From NCBI GenBank assembly GCA_021018995.1, contig CM037587.1:14323366-14387365 (forward strand): DNA of 64,000 bases. Reading direction: 5' to 3'. The position numbers and the translations under genes are program-made. A model generated the notes under the pieces. That model did not search any database. It worked only from the letters and a program-made list of their open reading frames with translations, and was not told where the DNA came from. This document shows positions 31,878 through 44,100 of this stretch, piece after piece (position 1 is the first letter of the stretch; every line of letters starts with the position of its first letter). The DNA is from Chloranthus sessilifolius (lineage: Eukaryota; Streptophyta; Magnoliopsida; Chloranthales; Chloranthaceae).

Positions 31878-32476
31878 CAAATGGCGACTCCGCTGGGGAT
31901 ATTTTAGAGCTTTTACTTGAAGTTGGCCCCCTTTGCATGTGCTTTTCTTCTTTTTACTAACTTTTTTATTTTCTTACTTACTATTACGATTTCGTTATCT
32001 TTATGTACCCTTACGATTCTATATTTTTTTACTTACCCCTACTTTTTTGTCACTTACACGCCTTCGTCGATTAGTAGGCCTACTTGAGCTTTTTACCACC
32101 TTAGTCGATTGGCGGTTACTTGATAGTTTAGTTTCATTTTTATCACTTAAACGCCTTAGTCGTTTGGCGGGCCTACTTGAGCACTGACATTTTTTATCAT
32201 CATATTCCAACAGTGGACGCTGACTCGTAGAGGCTGCACGGGATTCTCACCACCTATTTTTGAACTTAAGTAAACTCCCTTAAAATTGAACTTAAAATTG
32301 AACCAAAAGAGGGACTTAATTAATTCGTTCTTGCGGGTAGCTTTTACAAAAGGGAGGAATTTCAGGTAGCAATACACTTGTTCTGGTTCCTGATAGAGTG
32401 GCAGCCCTAGTGGTGATGATCTCTAAAGGAATCACCACATCCAATATTTGAGAAAGCGCTTGCGCCAGAGGTATAT

Positions 32477-34145
32477 TGATCTGTGCCGAAATATGACCAT
32501 ATTTCGCACTCTAAAACTAACATTTGACCATCCGATGAAGACATTCTGACGATTGTTGTGTAGTTTTAGTGGTTTCAGGTATTTTTGTCCGTTGAATCTT
32601 GCAGAAGCATAAAAGAGCATAATTAGGGACCACATGGAAGCATTGCACCATGAAGCCAACGGAAGAACTAAAATCCATAAAGAATCGATTGATCCCGTCA
32701 TTGCTGAAGAGAACTAAATATGTCACATGTCAAAGTCAATCGATTGATTTTGGAAAATCAATCAATTGAGGTTGAGACAGTTGTTTTGCCGCCCAAAATC
32801 TAATTTAAAATCAATTGATTGAGGTGGATGACAACTATTTTCCTCTCAAATTCGAATTAAATTCAAATTGATTGATTTCCTAAAATCAATTGATTTATTT
32901 CAAATTCAAATAAATCCGTCAAAATTCATATTTTGAAATCAATCGATTGAATTCTGAAATTTAATCGATTGACCTATATATGGAAACTCTTCCCTCCGAG
33001 CCTTATATAAACGAAGCAGTGTTAAGGGTTTTAGTGTGCTCTCTTGAGCGTCTTTGGAGTGCTCTTCTGGTCATCTTTTGGGGTCCCTTCTGGGTCTAAT
33101 TTTCTTAGTATTTCTCTTAGGTTTTCTCCTTAGTTTCCCAGTTTTTAATTTTAGCTTTTAATAATTAGTTTATAATTAGGATCGACGCTTTGTAAGGTTT
33201 CAGATTTTTTTCGAAAAAATCTGAATGTTTGATAAATTAAAGAACGTGTTTGATGGTTTCAGATTTATATCTTGCGTGCGAATTGGAGATGAACGGCTAA
33301 AATCGTTCATTCAAGGAGGAAGTGATCCCTAGATGAGTAATTGATTTATTGTTAATTCTATAATTTCTTATCATCATTATTGAATCATTCTGCTAATAAG
33401 TGTGTGCTTAATAGATGATCATCGAATGCTCATTTATATTTGTTGATCTTGGTTATCGACGACCATAAAAGGGTCATTCTATCTAGATCTATTCCTGCAG
33501 ATTGATCTAAGCTGTCGAGTGATTGATGTTTATTGCTGTGATTTCGAATTTGAGATACGCTATGCCTTTTGCATGATTCATGTCCTAGTTGGATGAGTCA
33601 TAGTGTTTGGATAAGGTATGCCGAATCAATAATCACACTCTTTACGATTCATTCTTCTTGTAGTTAAATGATTGGTTCTTGATGTTGTGATTTTGAATGT
33701 GAGATACGCTATGCCTTTCGTATGATTCATGCCGCAATAGGATGAGTCATAGTGTTTGAATAGGGTATGCCGGATCAATAATCACACTCTTTACGATTCA
33801 TTTTTCTTATAGATTAAATGATGGTATATTAGTTTGATATGAAATTGTGTGATTGATTGTAGAAAAATTATAAATCTAGGGTTAGCAGACTCCTTAATCA
33901 TCTTTCCATCGTTGTTTGGTTAATCATTGTTTTCCTTGCATAAGATTTGTTTAGACCTTTTTATTTATGTTTGTATAGTTATTAATTTTTATCGTAACAA
34001 AGATCTCGCCTTTGGTACTTCCTTAGGTTCGTTTGATGCTTTTAGAAATTAATTAAATTTCACGCTTCTCTGTGAGTTCGACACCCTTGATTTCACCGTG
34101 CTAAAATAGATCTTGTGCACTTGCAAGGGCACAATTTAAAACCGA
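32477..34145 (+). repeat. Athila-type LTR, plus orientation, with internal duplication
   Basis: Starts TGATCTGTGCCGAAATATGA and ends in GTGCACTTGCAAGGGCAC-type text, then ACCGA|TCAAG. It corresponds in order and content to the reversed LTR at 34508-35856 and to the LTR at 51655-53395 (CGAAATATGA start, AATCGATTGA-rich middle, ATCTCG..GTGCACTTGC end). It is longer than the reversed copy because a unit of about 148 bp (GAGATACGCTATGCC..., at about 33537 and 33685) is present twice. Similarity breaks off after TCAAG where a primer site would be expected. Confidence 0.7.
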
Positions 34146-37100
34146 TCAAGGAAAAAGTTCTAAAACCCAGGGGGTTTAGTCTTTCTTAGGATCTTAGAAT
34201 TCTAAATTTGAACTAATCTTTTGATTTTCGAGCCTAAGCATGGCGAAGGTGCAAAATTTTTTTCTAAGCATAAATTTTAAACCAATCTTTAAATGTTCAC
34301 AATGGAGTTAATTATCCTAAACAACAGCTTTATCATAACATGAATATTTAAAAATTAAAATTTTACATGCATCAGTGACTAATGTTTGAAAACTACGTCA
34401 AAAATAAACAACGATGATTTTTTTTTTTAATAAAAAAAACATAACTAAACACTCATAAAAATTAATAAAATTTCAATGCTTCCTCGGCAACGGCGCTAAA
34501 AACTTGATCAATTTTTAAGCGTACACTTGCAAGTGTACAAGATCAGTTGTAGCAAGGCAAGAACACAAGTATCGTACCCACAAGAAAGCATGTAATTAAA
34601 TTAATTCTAAAGAGAATAAGGATGTCCAAGGAAGTACCAAGGGAGAGAAAGTTGATTCGCTAAGCTATTACCACACGATGCTATAATGATAAACGTAAAT
34701 TAATCTATGCAAGAACAAATTATGACAAAGAAAGTGACAATTAAGAGATGATCAAGAAGTTTGCTAACCCTAGATTTGTAACTTCTTTACAATTAATCAC
34801 ACGATTTCATATCACAACAATATACCATCATTTATCAAGAAGAAGCATGAATCGTAAAAAATGTGATTGTTGATCCGGCATACCCTCTCCAAAAACTATA
34901 AATCATCCTAATGCGACATGAATCATGTGAAAGGCATAGCGTATCTTAAATTTAAAATCACAGCAGTAAGAATCAATTACTCGGCAGCCTAGATCGGCCT
35001 GCAGGAACAGATCTAGATGGAATGACCATTTTATGGTCATCGATAACCAAGATCGACGACTATAAATGAGCATTCGATAATATTCAATTAAGCAGACACT
35101 TCTTAGCAGAATGATTCAATGACAATGATAAGAAATTATAAAATTAACAATAAAGCAGTTACTCATCTAGGGGTCGCTTCCTCCTTGAACGAGGGGGTTT
35201 AGCCGCTCATCCTCAATCTACATGCCCATTGTAAACCAGAAGTCATCATCTAAACATGCACTTTTATTTATCAAAGGATCTCTCCCTATAATGCTTTATT
35301 CCTAATTACAAACTATGATTCAAAAATTGCAAAGAAAAATTAGAGAAAATTTAAGAAAATTCTACTAAGAGAGAACCCCTAAACCATAAGCCATAGCATT
35401 GCTTTTATAGGGAGCGGGCAAGACAACTTCCAAAATAGGCTCAATCAATTGAAATTCAAATCTCAATCGATTGAGTTCAAATCCACTTTTTGGCAGAATC
35501 ATTTGAATATGAATTCAATCGATTGAGTTCAAATATCAATCGATTGAATTAATTCAAATTTACAATAAAGGGGGAAAAGTTGCCATCGTTGTCAATCGAT
35601 TGAGATTTGGTTTTCAATCGATTGACAAGGATAGGTAATATATTCATTCTTCTGGTAATTTAGTGCTTCTGCTGACTTCTTAGTCCAATGTTCTTGTGTG
35701 ACCCTTAATTATCCTCTTTTATGCTCTTTCAAGATTCAATGATCAAAAACACCTTAAATCACTAAAACTATACAACAGCTGTCTGATAGCTTTCATCGAA
35801 TAGCTAAATGTAGAAATTAAGGTGCGAAATATAGTCATATTTCGACACAAATCACACCCCCAAACCTACACTTTGCTAGTCCTTGAGCAAAGAGAATGAA
35901 AAATAACTAACAATTAACAAAAAAAATGGATGCCACTTTCATAGGGAACATGATTGCAATTAGCATATGCAATAAGCCTTTAAACCCCTAGGTGATTCCT
36001 AGTGGAGGAGTTGTTCTCCTGAAGGTTTTCAGTGAAGATACCTACAAACTTCATAAACTAATAAATTCCTGAATTATTGTCATGGCCTTAGATCGTTACA
36101 TGTCCGTGAAATTTTTTATAAGATGCTCCCGGCCATGCTAACTTTATCAATGCTCATTCAGATTAATTCAATGCATTGTTTTTCCAATAACTAATGATTC
36201 ATGCCCAGAGTGTTGTGCACTTACCATTGCTAAAATTCTTTCATCGGAGAATAAGTTCAAACTAGAAATCTTTAGATCCCATGTCTTGATTCAATCCTCA
36301 CCATAGGTATGCACGCAAAAATGAAATTGCTCTAATGAATGGTTTACTTTTTGCTCACATGTGAGAGAGAGTTACAATATCAACAAAAAGGTCTCACATG
36401 AAATAAGAAAGACGGTGCATCAAAAAATAAAAGAAATCTCATAGTGAAAGATATCTATATCCTACGCACATTATACCAAGCACCATAGACATTGCACTAT
36501 CACTCTCCACAAGACATTTACCAATCGAGATCAGATCACCAAGGTCTTTTCTAAGGTTGTAATGTGGCTTGGGTGAAGGTTGTGAAAGAAAAGGGAAATT
36601 GAATTTCAAATTTCTCTGAGAAACTGGAAAAAGAAATACAATTTGATTTTCTTAATTTTGCACTCTTCTTTCTCGGATTTTTCAAAATTTCTCTTTTTCT
36701 TTTTATCAACTTTTCTCCTTCTTTTCATTCCCTTTTATTGTTATTTTTTTTTTTAGCATAATTTTTTCTGCCATATGCTTCTTGCAAGTATTACTACCAT
36801 GCCTGTCTACTTCCTTTCTTGCTCTCATCCCCCTTTTCCAATTTCTCAGAAATTGAAGGGTAAGGTTTTCCAACTGGTGTGGGGTATGATTAATATAGAG
36901 TAACAAGGAATATTTAGGGTAAAATTTTTCAATCAAGGCTTAAAGGGGGTGCAACAAGATAAATTAATATAAGGTGGGACATTTTGGGCACAAATGAGCC
37001 AAGGATGACCTTTGATAATTTCCTTTCATGATGGTAATGATGCCTATTTGTTTTGAGTTTACACACAATGAGTTCTAGCGCAATGATATAAAGTATGTGA

Positions 37101-37500
37101 AATAAACAAACCGAGATAAATTATATGGGATTTCAAGAGTTAAGCACGAAATTCAAAGATACTCCTAATTTATTTTAGCACTCATCAAGAACGAGGAAGA
37201 AGTTCCAAAGCTCACAGGGTTTAGTCTTTCTTAGAATCTTAGGATTCCAAGTTCTAAATTTGACTCTCAGATTTTGGAATTAAAGCATGTTAATAGTGTC
37301 AGATTTCCTGGACATGGATCATGAAAATCATCATTTAACTCGTATTAAAATTAATGAGCATTTGTAAAATAAACATGGCGTGATGACATTTTTCACGAAT
37401 TTTCGGGCATTACACTTAAAGGTTATGAAAAACACATTTAAGAATTTATGAGTTTACTGGTTATCAGTCAATCGATTGGCTCAGTGGTTTCAATCAATTG
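34146..37500 (-). mobile_element. Athila-type 3' region, LTR and PBS, minus orientation
   Basis: Read on the minus strand: 37270-35857 is a non-coding 3' region that parallels 60840-61600 of the large Athila-type element (shared order: GACTAAACCC, GTGAGCTTT, AAATAGGCA, then CTCGTTTGTGC/CTCATTTGTGC and CCCACCTTATAT). It ends in the purine tract GGTTTGGGGGTG. The LTR follows at 35856-34508, then a primer-like site at 34498-34481 (TAGCGCCGTTGCCGAGGA, tRNA-Asp type), then about 330 bases of further internal sequence. So the LTR has a polypurine tract on one side and a primer site on the other. Fossil; no coding frames kept. Confidence 0.65.
34508..35856 (-). repeat. Athila-type LTR, minus orientation
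   Basis: Minus-strand start TGTGATTTGTGTCGAAATATG; the end is GCAAGTGTACGC..AAATTGA. It forms a large inverted repeat with 32477-34145. The middle is rich in CAATCGATTGA motifs like the plus copy. About 1.35 kb. Confidence 0.7.
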
Positions 37501-37788
37501 ACTGTCCCGGTTCTCGGTAGAGCGACAGCCCTAGTAGTGATGATCTTGAAAGGAATCACCCTATCTAATATATGAGAAGGTGCTTGCGACGGAGGTATAT
37601 TGAGTGGGTAATCAGAATTGTTACGAAGCATAAAACCCTTGGGGGAGTGCGTTAGTTACAGTAAATCGACCTTGTATCCTTTAGGCGTAGTAAGGAGGGA
37701 TCTGATAACAAGAAAAAAAAATCCTCAGAAGCACCGCTTCCAGAAAACCCAAAAAAAATAGATCAATTGGGTCTGCTACTGCTGTCCA

Positions 37789-37790
<2 letters not shown>

Positions 37791-37851
<61 letters not shown>
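37791..37851. repeat. (TA)n microsatellite
   Basis: About 60 bases of TA repeat, directly before the palindrome array. Confidence 0.95.
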
Positions 37852-37856
<5 letters not shown>

Positions 37857-37867
37857 CTTTTTAATTT

Positions 37868-38031
37868 AGCGTGTATAATATACACGCTAAGAAAAAAATC
37901 CCCAGATTTAGCCTTACGTGTATAATATACACGCTAAGCCAAAATTCCAGAGTTTTTAGCCTAACGTGTATAATATACACGCTAAGCTAAATCTCCAGAA
38001 ATTTAGCCTAGCGTATAAAATATATACGCTA
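37868..38031. repeat. tandem array of four AT-rich palindromes
   Basis: Four units about 46-48 bases apart, each holding a near-perfect palindrome: AGCGTGTATAATATACACGC+T at 37868-37888, ACGTGTATAATATACACGCT at 37916-37935 and 37964-37983, and TAGCGTATAAAATATATACG+CTA at 38009-38031. The spacers share CTAAGC and CCAGA. The motif also occurs in the Ogre-type LTR upstream (about 30952 and 31038), so the array is likely a family component. Confidence 0.8.
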
Positions 38032-38340
38032 GCCTGTTCTGGCTCAAGCAGCTCGAATCTGAGACCTTTTTCACCATTCCCAAGTCCATGCTTAGCGGTT
38101 TTAATACCCCCAATAATTCCAACAACATCAACACCCAAAACGCCCTCGTCGGTCAAGAGAGGTCGCCCTCTTATTGACTCTTCCGAGGGATCGAGTTGTC
38201 GTGTGGATTTTCGTGCCCTCACATAGATTAAAGGTCTTCCTTTAATTCTTCCAAGGTGCATCGAAATCCCGCCGTAAGAGGCATTATGGGTATAAACACT
38301 ACCTAAAAAGGGAGTTCTAAGGCCCGAAAAAAGCACCATA

Positions 38341-39667
38341 TTGACCCAAGGGAGAGGAAATTTTTATTTCAAAAATAAACCAAAAAATCAATCAAATCAA
38401 AAATCTAAAAAAAAGAGAGCTTGTAGTGCCGGAACAACGACATCGCCTTACCCTCCATCATCCCGTATGGGTAAGAGGAAGAAAGTGTTCGGGCCTCACT
38501 CGAGGAATTCATACTCGACCAGCTGCCAAACCATGTCTTGGGCGGTCAATCCGACTTATGCAGACCCTAATTCATCCCCACCACTTTCCTCATCACATTC
38601 CCATATGGAGGAGATACCCATCTCCGATTCCCCCACCCAATCCCGATTCAATGTCATCGGACCCTTCGGTGCACCCATCTTTCCATCCACCATCACTCAA
38701 AATCCACCCCATAATCCATCCCATTTTCCATCCACATCTGTACCCCAATTTTTATCAACATCCACCCAAAATTTATCCCATTCTCCCTCCACAACCAATC
38801 CAAATACACCCAATTTTTTCACATCTACCCAGGTCATACCCAATTTCCCCTCCACATTCACCCAAATCATACCTAATTTTCCATTCACCCAACCTATACC
38901 CCATTTCTCCACATCCACCCAACACACACCCACTCTTCCCTCTACTCAAAATACACCATCTTTTTCACCTACCCAAAATACATCCATTTTCCCTTTCACT
39001 CAAAATACACCTACTTTTCCATTTTCCCAACACACACCCAATTTTTTCCAATCCACCCAAGTCATGCCAAATTTTCCCAATCCACCCAAATCATGCTCAA
39101 TTTCCCCCAACCACATCCAATCCAGTACCCAAATTTTCCCCATCCACATCCAATTCAATATCCAGATTTCCCTCATTCACCCAAATCATGCCAAATTTTC
39201 CCCATACACCCCCTTCATAGGAAGGGCCATCCACCTCTAACCCCATCCCCGAACCCATGTCCATGATGGAGGACATGATGAGAGTCTACTCAGCTTGGAA
39301 GGCTTTCCAAAGCCTTCCCAATCCACCCCAGATACCAATCCTACCCAACCCCCCATAGTCCACACCACCCGACCATGGAGTCATTCGAGTGAGCCTCGAG
39401 GGCCCAACACCCAATCACATGTCCATCAAGGTCCAAACCTGAGGGTCACATTTTCAAACCCTCCACAATTTCCCCAATTCTCCACCTTCACTTACACCTA
39501 ACAAACCCCCATTCCCCCTCAATCCAGCCTAAATCATGCCCATCCACACCAACCATCATACCCAACCCAACATGGGAACTCACTTCAAACCATTAACCAT
39601 CCCTAATTTTCCCATTCACTCACTTCCCGACCAAACCCCCAAAATGTGTAATGGCCTTATCAGACAC
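38341..39667 (+). mobile_element. Ogre-type gag N-terminal, proline/serine/threonine-rich
   Basis: Two overlapping frames stay open here because the DNA is a degenerate repeat of CCACCCAAT/ATACCCAATTTT units of 24-40 bases (38680-39210), coding for runs such as STQNTPTF or PNFPSTF. A basic start (KNKPKNQSNQKSKKKR) precedes it. This is likely the low-complexity N-terminal part of gag. Position between leader and gag core supports that; motif evidence alone is weak. Confidence 0.5.
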
Positions 39668-41109
39668 TGATCAGTCACAAAATATACCATTTTATCACTC
39701 TTAACTTAGTGATGCTAGACCTAAGTTTGCTACTAACAAGATACTGATGTGTAGATACTAAGAATAAATAACAAAAGAAAACTAAAGTGTTAATCTTCAT
39801 CAAAAGGAACTTATAAAGCAGTAAGCAAGACGATCGAGCATAAAAGATGATTCGATGCATACTGAAAGCCAGAAATTGTACTTTGCGATTGAACAAAATG
39901 AAAGAAAGAAATGAAAAATCATGAATTATGATTTTTACAAAAGCCGCTTCAAACCGGAGTGCGATACAAAAGAGAAAATGATCGCTCGTAATGACAAATT
40001 GTCTTGAGAGAAACTGTGCAAAAAGAAATTTGTGATTTATGATTTTACAAATAAAGACTTCTGATGCTGCTGATCACGTGAAATCTACACCACCATGCAC
40101 ATAATTAGAAGACCTTTTGAATTAGAAGTCTAGCAAATCACGGATCCAAGAAGATTGATGAAGAGAAATTTCCGAAGGACTCTGCTGCTGAAATTAAGGA
40201 GCAATACCCGAGCGCATCAACTATTCAAAGCAAGGAACAACTAGGATTAGAAGTAGACTTCTATTAGGAATTTTTGTTCTTACTAGTTTCTTTTATTAGG
40301 ATTATAATAATGTAAACTGACTCCTTATAATCTATAAATGAGAGAGCTCGACATAGGAAAAGAGTCATCGAAGGAACTCTCAGCATCAATTGACGACTAA
40401 GGTTAGGTTTTCTTCCGATCAACTTTAGCTTAGTTTAGTTTAGATATCCAAGGTTTCTCGAGAGCAATTGACGATTGCAATTGAGAGCTAAAAGATTAGT
40501 GTAGGTTGTCTGAGGTTTCCCATGATCAATTGATGCCTGAGGACGAGAGCTGAGGATCAACATAATTTTTATTGCTTTCTAGTTTAGATTTATTTTATGC
40601 ACTTTTACCGCTTTGTAAATATCTAAATTTTTTTTATTTGAATTGATGACTCAGATTGAGAATTTGCAGATTAGTGTAACGATTTTATTTTTCCATCTTC
40701 AATTTTCTTGAGTTTGATTGACACCCAAATTTTAGGAAGATTGTTGATTAAATTAAATTTGTATTAAAAAATTATAGAGTTTGATTGACCCCCAAATTTT
40801 AGAGGACTACAATATGGTGTAATGGTATTTTAATTTTATAAATATCCGAGAACTGAAGGATTATGATTGACGATTATAATCTGAAAGGAGGAGGATATAG
40901 ATTTATTTTCTATAATTAGTTTAAACAAACCATTCTTTTATTCATATTTCTCCAGTAGTTTAGAATCTTAAGAGACAAGTATAAGTTTTTAGGAGCCGCA
41001 AAATATAAAGATAATCACTTCCTCGTAGGAATGATCCTATACTAGTGCTACAATCTTCATTGTACGCTTACAATAGGTTAAGACTTTAGTACGAATTTAG
41101 AACACATCA
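39668..41109. mobile_element. solo LTR inserted in Ogre-type gag
   Basis: Begins TGATCAGTCACAAAATATACC and ends TAGAACACATCA. The flanks GACAC (39663-39667) and GGCAC (41110-41114) agree at four of five positions. The 3' part (CCTCGTAGGAATGATCC, then TTCATTGTACGCTTAC) follows the same layout as other Athila/Tat LTR ends in this window. No internal coding region, so a solo LTR. 1442 bp. The boundary call rests on TG/CA and the imperfect duplication. Confidence 0.6.
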
Positions 41110-44100
41110 GGCACCCAATTAATCCCTCCAAACTCTACAATTCACTCATCCCATTGCCCCACAAGCCCATCATCAAAGCTTCCCCCACATACAATGGTCT
41201 CACCAGGCACCTGCCCAGCATACTCAAAATCAGCAAGATAACCTCACTCTTCCTCCACCATATGTGGATACAAATCCTTAATATGAAGAGGATGAGGTTC
41301 GAAATAGTGGAGCTTACATGAGGGCATTTGCCAATTTTAATCCTCCACCACCCACACTCACCAACCCATAGGCCACCCAAAATGAATCGAGGTAGCCTAG
41401 TGGGGGAGCAGCCCCTACGGCGGAGATGAATGACTCCTCATCAAAGTGTTCCAGAAAAGCCTCATAGGTTCGGCTTTAAGGTTCATATCCATTGAACCAT
41501 CTATGTTAAAAATTTGGAAAGACCTCACCCATTTGTTTCAAGAGCAATATGTCTATAACATAGACATAGAACCACGCAGATTAGATCTAGCACATTTGAA
41601 ATAAAAACCCGATGAAACCTTTAACGAGTACCTGGGAAGATAGAGGGCCCTAGCAGCCCAAGTAAAGGACCGCATCCCTGATGATGAACAAATTGAGATG
41701 ATCTCAAAAACCACCCTACCCATTATTTCTTATTTTCTTGTGTACCAATAGCAGGCAAGTTTTGTCGATCTTGTCAGAAAGCCAATCGCTGTGAAGATGC
41801 GGTAAGAGAGGAACGCTTGAACAAACAGGTGGCCAGTGGGGTTCGTAAATTCGCCGAGTAAAGAAATGAGAGAAGAATCGGGGCAGATATTCAGATAATA
41901 ATAAATGCACAACCTAGTACCAACATGATACCATTTCGGTTCGCGACAGCACAACCAACGCCAACACCAACAAATTAGGCTCCAAGGTAGAACAAGCAAA
42001 CCCCTGAGCAGAGAAGGGCCCGATATAACCGAGTGTTCACTCTCCCTTGGGACAATCCCTAAATATCCTCTTGCCTTTAGTGATCGAGAAGGATTTCGTC
42101 ACTCAGCTTCAATCACGACCTCCATTGAATTCGATCTCGAGAAATTATGATCCTAATGTACATTGTAATTTCCACCACGGACCAGGTCACCCAACCGATC
42201 AATGCTTTCCATTAAAGCATGTGATCCAAGATCTGATAGAGGCAGAAAAGATCTTCCCACCGGCACCTCCCTAGGCAAACCCCCATACCAATATACTGCA
42301 TGCGTCATTACCACCACACCCGCAGGGAGTAATGAGCCCAAGGGCCACCATCAACATGTTGGAGGAAGAAATAGAAGAGCTCGACCCCTCAGAATATATC
42401 GACATTGGGGACAACTACAAAACACTAGGGCAATGGAGCCAAGGGAGTGAAATCATAGGGGTAGTCGAGCCTCTGAATTTAGTCGACTATTTCTCAAGCC
42501 CAACATCCCAAGCAACACCTTTAGATTTAAAGCTATACCTCCCGACACCCGCGCCTGTTATCCACGTTCAACCCAGTTGGACCCCACCTCCGCAATACCA
42601 ATCGCATCCGGCATCGACCCGTCAATTATATGATGCCCAATTTTATCGCACCTTCAGAATCAGCTCCCATCAACCACATATGGCCAATTTTGCCACACCA
42701 TCATCAACCCGTCCACCTTCACCTCCAACACAACCCAATATAGTTGGCCTAGTATTGTCGCACTGTCACTAGTATATTCACCCCCAAAGCAAACCTAATA
42801 CAGTTGGCCCAATTTTGCCATGTCATCATTAGTTCAGCCGCCTCCTGTACCAGTCAACCACATTTGACCAAACATGGCCACACAGCCCTGCTAGTTCAAT
42901 CATATCCAGTGCCCTCATCCATCCCATTCCAAATCCTCAAACCATCATATGATCCCCATCAGGTCCCGCTCAATTATGATCAGACGGATATTAATGCTAG
43001 CAACATCAATAAAGGGACAGTTGAATTCATCGCCTGCTCAGGCAGAATCTCCAAACAGCCTGAGATACTGGTGCCAGCCCAGCTAGAAGAGAGAAGGGAA
43101 CCTACAATGGTGCACCCATTGGAAAAGAGGAGCAGAGAGCACACATTAGAAACACAACTCAAAAGAATGTTGGCTCACATCACTATATAGGACTTACTCA
43201 TGACGTCTCCACTTCATTTTCAAGCTCTGATGGGAGCACTTAAGGACGCTCATGTATCAAATAAAGTATCCCCAGATGAAGTCGGACAAATGATCGGGCA
43301 GGTATTGGCTCCCAACACCATCTTTTTCTCAGACGTCGATCTTTCAAGTGAAGGAAGCAATCATTCTAAACCCATCAATATCATAGTGAAAATGGAAAAA
43401 TTGGTGATCCCTTTGGTGCTGGTAGACAACAGATCGACAAATGAATGTATGCCCCCTCAGAACTGTAACCAAGATAGTGGTTGATTCCTCTACATTCAGG
43501 CCAGCCAGAATAAGTGCAAGAGAATTTGATAATACCAGGAGGGAGGTGGTAGGAGAAGTCGATCTTGAGCTCACCATTGGGCCAATGACCTTCTCAATCC
43601 CATTCTAAGTCATGGACATCAAGTCCTCTTTCATCCTACTACTAGGGCGACCATGGCTGCACGAAATCGGGGTGGTGCCCTCCACTCTACACTAACAGCT
43701 CAAGTTCATCTTCGAAGAGAAAGTTATTACCATCAGAGGTGAGGGATGAGAGGAAAGAGAGAAGATGACCCACAACATCAAAGATCTTAAGGTGTTGGAT
43801 GTACCCCATACAGCTGAGGACACGAACCTTCATAGTTTTCAATACGATGTATCAGCAGTAGCACCATAACCTCTCAGAAAAGTCATTGAAAAAATCACCG
43901 GAGGAATAATTGTAGCAGTAGGAATGCTCCAAAAGTGGGGTTATTAGAGAGGTAAAGGGTTAGACCCTCGCTTACAAGATAGGATGGACATAGTCAGAGC
44001 AAAAGACGGTCAACATGTTAGATTCGGCTTAGGCGACAAGCCTAACGAAGAAGAAATCCAAGAGGCCAAGGAAAAGGCCTGAACCATTGCTGCAGCCAAA

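Noticed and set aside
32385-37597. The ~95-bp repeat flanking the Athila block as a target-site duplication
   Set aside because: LTR elements make 4-6-bp duplications; this is leader sequence of the host element present twice.
37868-38031. Regularly spaced repeats that could look like a small CRISPR array
   Set aside because: The spacers are similar to one another and the repeats are AT-rich palindromes within an Ogre-type retrotransposon of a plant; there are no cas genes.
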